A program made the position numbers and the translations under genes. Below, piece by piece: positions 62,149 through 64,000 of a DNA stretch of 64,000 nt. The stretch is from the NCBI GenBank assembly GCA_002345675.1, contig DDWL01000038.1:1-64000 (forward strand), read 5' to 3'. This DNA comes from Bacteroidales bacterium UBA2287 (GTDB lineage: Bacteria; Bacteroidota; Bacteroidia; Bacteroidales; Tenuifilaceae). The notes beneath the pieces were generated by a model. That model had not been told where the DNA came from. It saw only the letters and a program-made list of their open reading frames with translations, and ran no database searches. Every line of letters begins with the position of its first letter. Position 1 is the stretch's first letter.

Positions 62149-63456
62149 ATGGGAATTGACGAAACAAAAAGTTGGGTTCGAAACTCGAAAACCCTAAAAG
62201 TAATTGGAATAGGCGTATTGGCTCTTCTTCTTCTTATTCCAGCCAGCATGATTCAGTCGCTTATTAGAGAAAGGGAGTTTGCTTTTAACGAAGTTTATTC
62301 CGAGGTTGGACAAAAATGGGGATATCCTCAAACCATTACTGGACCGGTAATTACTGTACCTTATATTACCCATTCGGTAGGAACCGATGGCAAAGTAATT
62401 AGCATTCGCAAAAATGCCTACTTTCTCCCCGATTCGTTGGTTTATAATGGGGAAATAACACCCGAAACCCGTTACAGAGGAATATATAAAGTTCCTGTAT
62501 ACAGTGGTAACCTAAATGTTAAAGGAAGTTTTAAGCAACCCGATCTTTCGCAATGGAAAATTAAAACTGAAAATATTCTTTGGGATGAAGCATCTATTTC
62601 AATTGGAATTTCGGATATGCGGGGCATTCGAAGTGCAATTGTTTTAAGTTTAGGCGGCGACCGAATGGAAATGAACCCAGGTGCCGATGCTCGGGATATT
62701 ATTAGCTCAGGAATATCGAGCATTATTGATTTAAAAAAGTATACCGATTTGTCGTTCTCGTTTTCGGTTGAACTAAATGGTAGCCAATCGCTAAGTTTTA
62801 TTCCGCTTGGTAAGCAAACCGATGTTCAACTTACGTCGACTTGGAGTAACCCCAGCTTTAGCGGAGCTTTCTTACCCGCTTCGCGCGATATTAACGAGAA
62901 GGGGTTTAATGCCAGCTGGAAGGTACTTAACCTTAACAGAAACTTTCCGCAGCAATGGATTGGTAACGAGTATATTGTAAGCGAATCATCGTTTGGAGTC
63001 GATTTTCTACTTCCTGTTGACCACTACCAAAAGAATACCCGAAGTGCAAAGTATGCAATTATGTTCATTGGGTTAACCTTTGTAGCCTTTTTGCTTTTCG
63101 AACTTATTTCGAAAAGAAAGATTCACCCTGTGCAGTACCTCTTGGTTGGTGGAGCGCTATGCGTTTTCTATACATTACTAGTTTCATTCTCGGAGCATAT
63201 AGGTTTCTTTTGGGCTTACACCATTTCGTCGGTTGCAACAATTGCTCTCATATCGCTATATTTTAATAGTATTATTGGTTCAGCACGAAGCACATCGCTT
63301 CTGTCGCTTATGCTCGTTGGGCTTTACCTTTTCCTATTTACCATTTTACAGTTGCAAGATTATGCCTTACTTATGGGAAGCATAGGATTATTTGCAGTAA
63401 TTTCGGTTGTTATGTACGTTTCACGCAGGGTCGATTGGTACGCGGGTGGCGAATAA
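62149..63456 (+). CDS. creD: CreD-family inner-membrane protein
   Basis: 435 residues. N-terminal membrane helix (about 17-36), a large periplasmic part (about 37-300) with YPQTITGPVITVPYI and RYRGIYKVPVYSGNLNVKGS typical of CreD, then a cluster of five to six membrane helices from about 303 to the end. CreD is linked to cell-envelope integrity, and in enterobacteria it is controlled by CreBC; here no creBC is adjacent. Function at molecular level is unknown. Stands alone between two terminators. Confidence 0.9.
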   Translation: MGIDETKSWVRNSKTLKVIGIGVLALLLLIPASMIQSLIREREFAFNEVYSEVGQKWGYPQTITGPVITVPYITHSVGTDGKVISIRKNAYFLPDSLVYNGEITPETRYRGIYKVPVYSGNLNVKGSFKQPDLSQWKIKTENILWDEASISIGISDMRGIRSAIVLSLGGDRMEMNPGADARDIISSGISSIIDLKKYTDLSFSFSVELNGSQSLSFIPLGKQTDVQLTSTWSNPSFSGAFLPASRDINEKGFNASWKVLNLNRNFPQQWIGNEYIVSESSFGVDFLLPVDHYQKNTRSAKYAIMFIGLTFVAFLLFELISKRKIHPVQYLLVGGALCVFYTLLVSFSEHIGFFWAYTISSVATIALISLYFNSIIGSARSTSLLSLMLVGLYLFLFTILQLQDYALLMGSIGLFAVISVVMYVSRRVDWYAGGE

Positions 63457-63471
63457 ATGCGTTACCAAAAA

Positions 63472-63508
63472 AACCTCAGATTGCTTTAGTAGAGTCTGAG
63501 GTTTTTTT
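63472..63508. terminator. terminator between creD and clpB
   Basis: AACCTCAGA (63472-63480) and TCTGAGGTT (63495-63503) with a 14-nt loop, followed by a T-run to 63508 and preceded by an A-run (63467-63473), so it can serve both convergent genes. Confidence 0.85.
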
Positions 63509-63513
63509 GTTTT

Positions 63514-64000
63514 TTACCTGAAAACCAGCGTTTCTCCATCGAAATAGTCGACAACTATTGGTTTATCCTTCGATATTTTTCCTGATAGAATTTGTGTCGA
63601 TAGCTGATTGAGCAAATGCTTTTGCAGCATTCTTTTAATTGGGCGTGCTCCATAAAGCAGATCAAATCCTGTTGTGGTTATCCAGTTTACAGCGCTTTCG
63701 GTTATCGAAACATCAAAGCCTTGCTCCTTAATTCGTTCTTTAATTATTTCGAATTGAAGTTTAACCACATCCCTTATTTCGCTACGTGTAAGCGGAGCAA
63801 ACATTATTATCTCGTCAATTCGGTTTAAAAACTCAGGTCGAATGGTTTGCTTTAGCAGTTCGAAAACTTGGTATTTAGTTTTCTCGAGAACAGTTTCGTC
63901 AATTTTCTTAGCAGCTTCGCTTAAGTTTGCTTGAATTATGTGTGAGCCAATATTCGAGGTCATTACAATAATGGTGTTTTTAAAATCGACAATTCGTCCT
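63514..64000 (-). CDS. clpB: ATP-dependent chaperone ClpB, C-terminal part (cut by window end)
   Basis: The stop is at 63514-63516; the 5' end lies beyond 64000, so only the last 161 or so of about 860 residues are seen. It shows sensor-1 Asn in IIVMTSNIGS, the arginine-finger region PEFLNRIDEIIMFAPLTRSE, sensor-2 GARPIKRMLQKHLLNQLS, and the short ClpB-type end (VVDYFDGETLVF) without the longer tail of ClpC. ClpB threads aggregated proteins through its hexamer together with DnaK. The stretch before the first Met at 63963 (GRIVDFKNTIIV) is coding, so that Met is internal. Confidence 0.93.
   Translation of the reverse strand, partial: GRIVDFKNTIIVMTSNIGSHIIQANLSEAAKKIDETVLEKTKYQVFELLKQTIRPEFLNRIDEIIMFAPLTRSEIRDVVKLQFEIIKERIKEQGFDVSITESAVNWITTTGFDLLYGARPIKRMLQKHLLNQLSTQILSGKISKDKPIVVDYFDGETLVFR

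Noticed and set aside
1..64000. CRISPR array, tRNA or rRNA genes, prophage or integrase
   Set aside because: No spaced direct repeats, cloverleaf-like segments, conserved rRNA stretches or phage or integrase genes were seen; the only transposase is the RAYT remnant.

Overview
The window looks like the chromosome of a Bacteroidota member, probably an environmental, possibly anaerobic Bacteroidales. The evidence is the low GC content, the near absence of Shine-Dalgarno sequences, several upstream matches to the Bacteroidota promoter (TTG-N19..21-TAnnTTTG), type IX secretion (T9SS) C-terminal sorting domains, BACON and DUF5683 domains, lipoproteins with Bacteroidota-type lipoboxes, and the ligA / DUF6913-like / dapA gene order. 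Genus and species cannot be fixed from the sequence alone. I found no rRNA, tRNA or CRISPR array.

Layout. 1-13618 is a signalling island, all on the + strand: two kinase-less PAS/GAF and PocR/PAS sensors sharing an almost identical C-terminal tail, a periplasmic-binding-domain histidine kinase, a REC-histidine kinase, an Rcp1-like receiver, a REC-PAS4-histidine kinase and a single receiver. Palindromic intergenic repeats separate them. 14043-19679 holds a degenerate histidine kinase (phospho-His replaced by Phe), an ABCG-type transporter with an N-terminal TerB-like region, a lipoprotein and a secreted protein, closed by a clear terminator. 19951-24237 is a beta-propeller sensor with a SpoIIE-type phosphatase; its possible partner module (Hpt + STAS) lies at 61309-62014. 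24259-24993 is a frameshifted REP-associated transposase between its palindromes. 24995-26614 is a NarL-type two-component system. Its divergent neighbours (26773-34961) and the next unit (35167-37224) encode envelope and T9SS surface proteins and share one promoter/operator-like block, suggesting a small regulon.

37535-39670 is a di-heme lipoprotein. 39728-50969 is the most notable region: nine consecutive genes joining the three oxamate-carbamoyltransferase-type subunits (AllH, FdrA/AllF, AllG) with a cyclase-family metal hydrolase, a three-subunit molybdenum hydroxylase, a family III CoA-transferase and an amidase. This is most simply read as a catabolic pathway for a nitrogen heterocycle or ureide ending in carbamoyl phosphate. 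The hydroxylase lacks the substrate-binding Glu typical of true xanthine dehydrogenase, so the substrate is open.

51601-64000 is mainly housekeeping: a 59-residue winged-helix-like protein, ligA, a DUF6913-like gene, dapA, a dihydroorotate-dehydrogenase-like protein, a TPR protein, mgsA, a HEAT-like protein, sfsA, an OsmC protein, an AlaX-like editing domain, Hpt, STAS, creD and the C-terminal part of clpB, which runs off the window end. Several dispersed repeat families (REP-like units, a CCCGATAGTTATCGGG palindrome inside larger inverted repeats, and a 121-bp hairpin) occupy the intergenic space.
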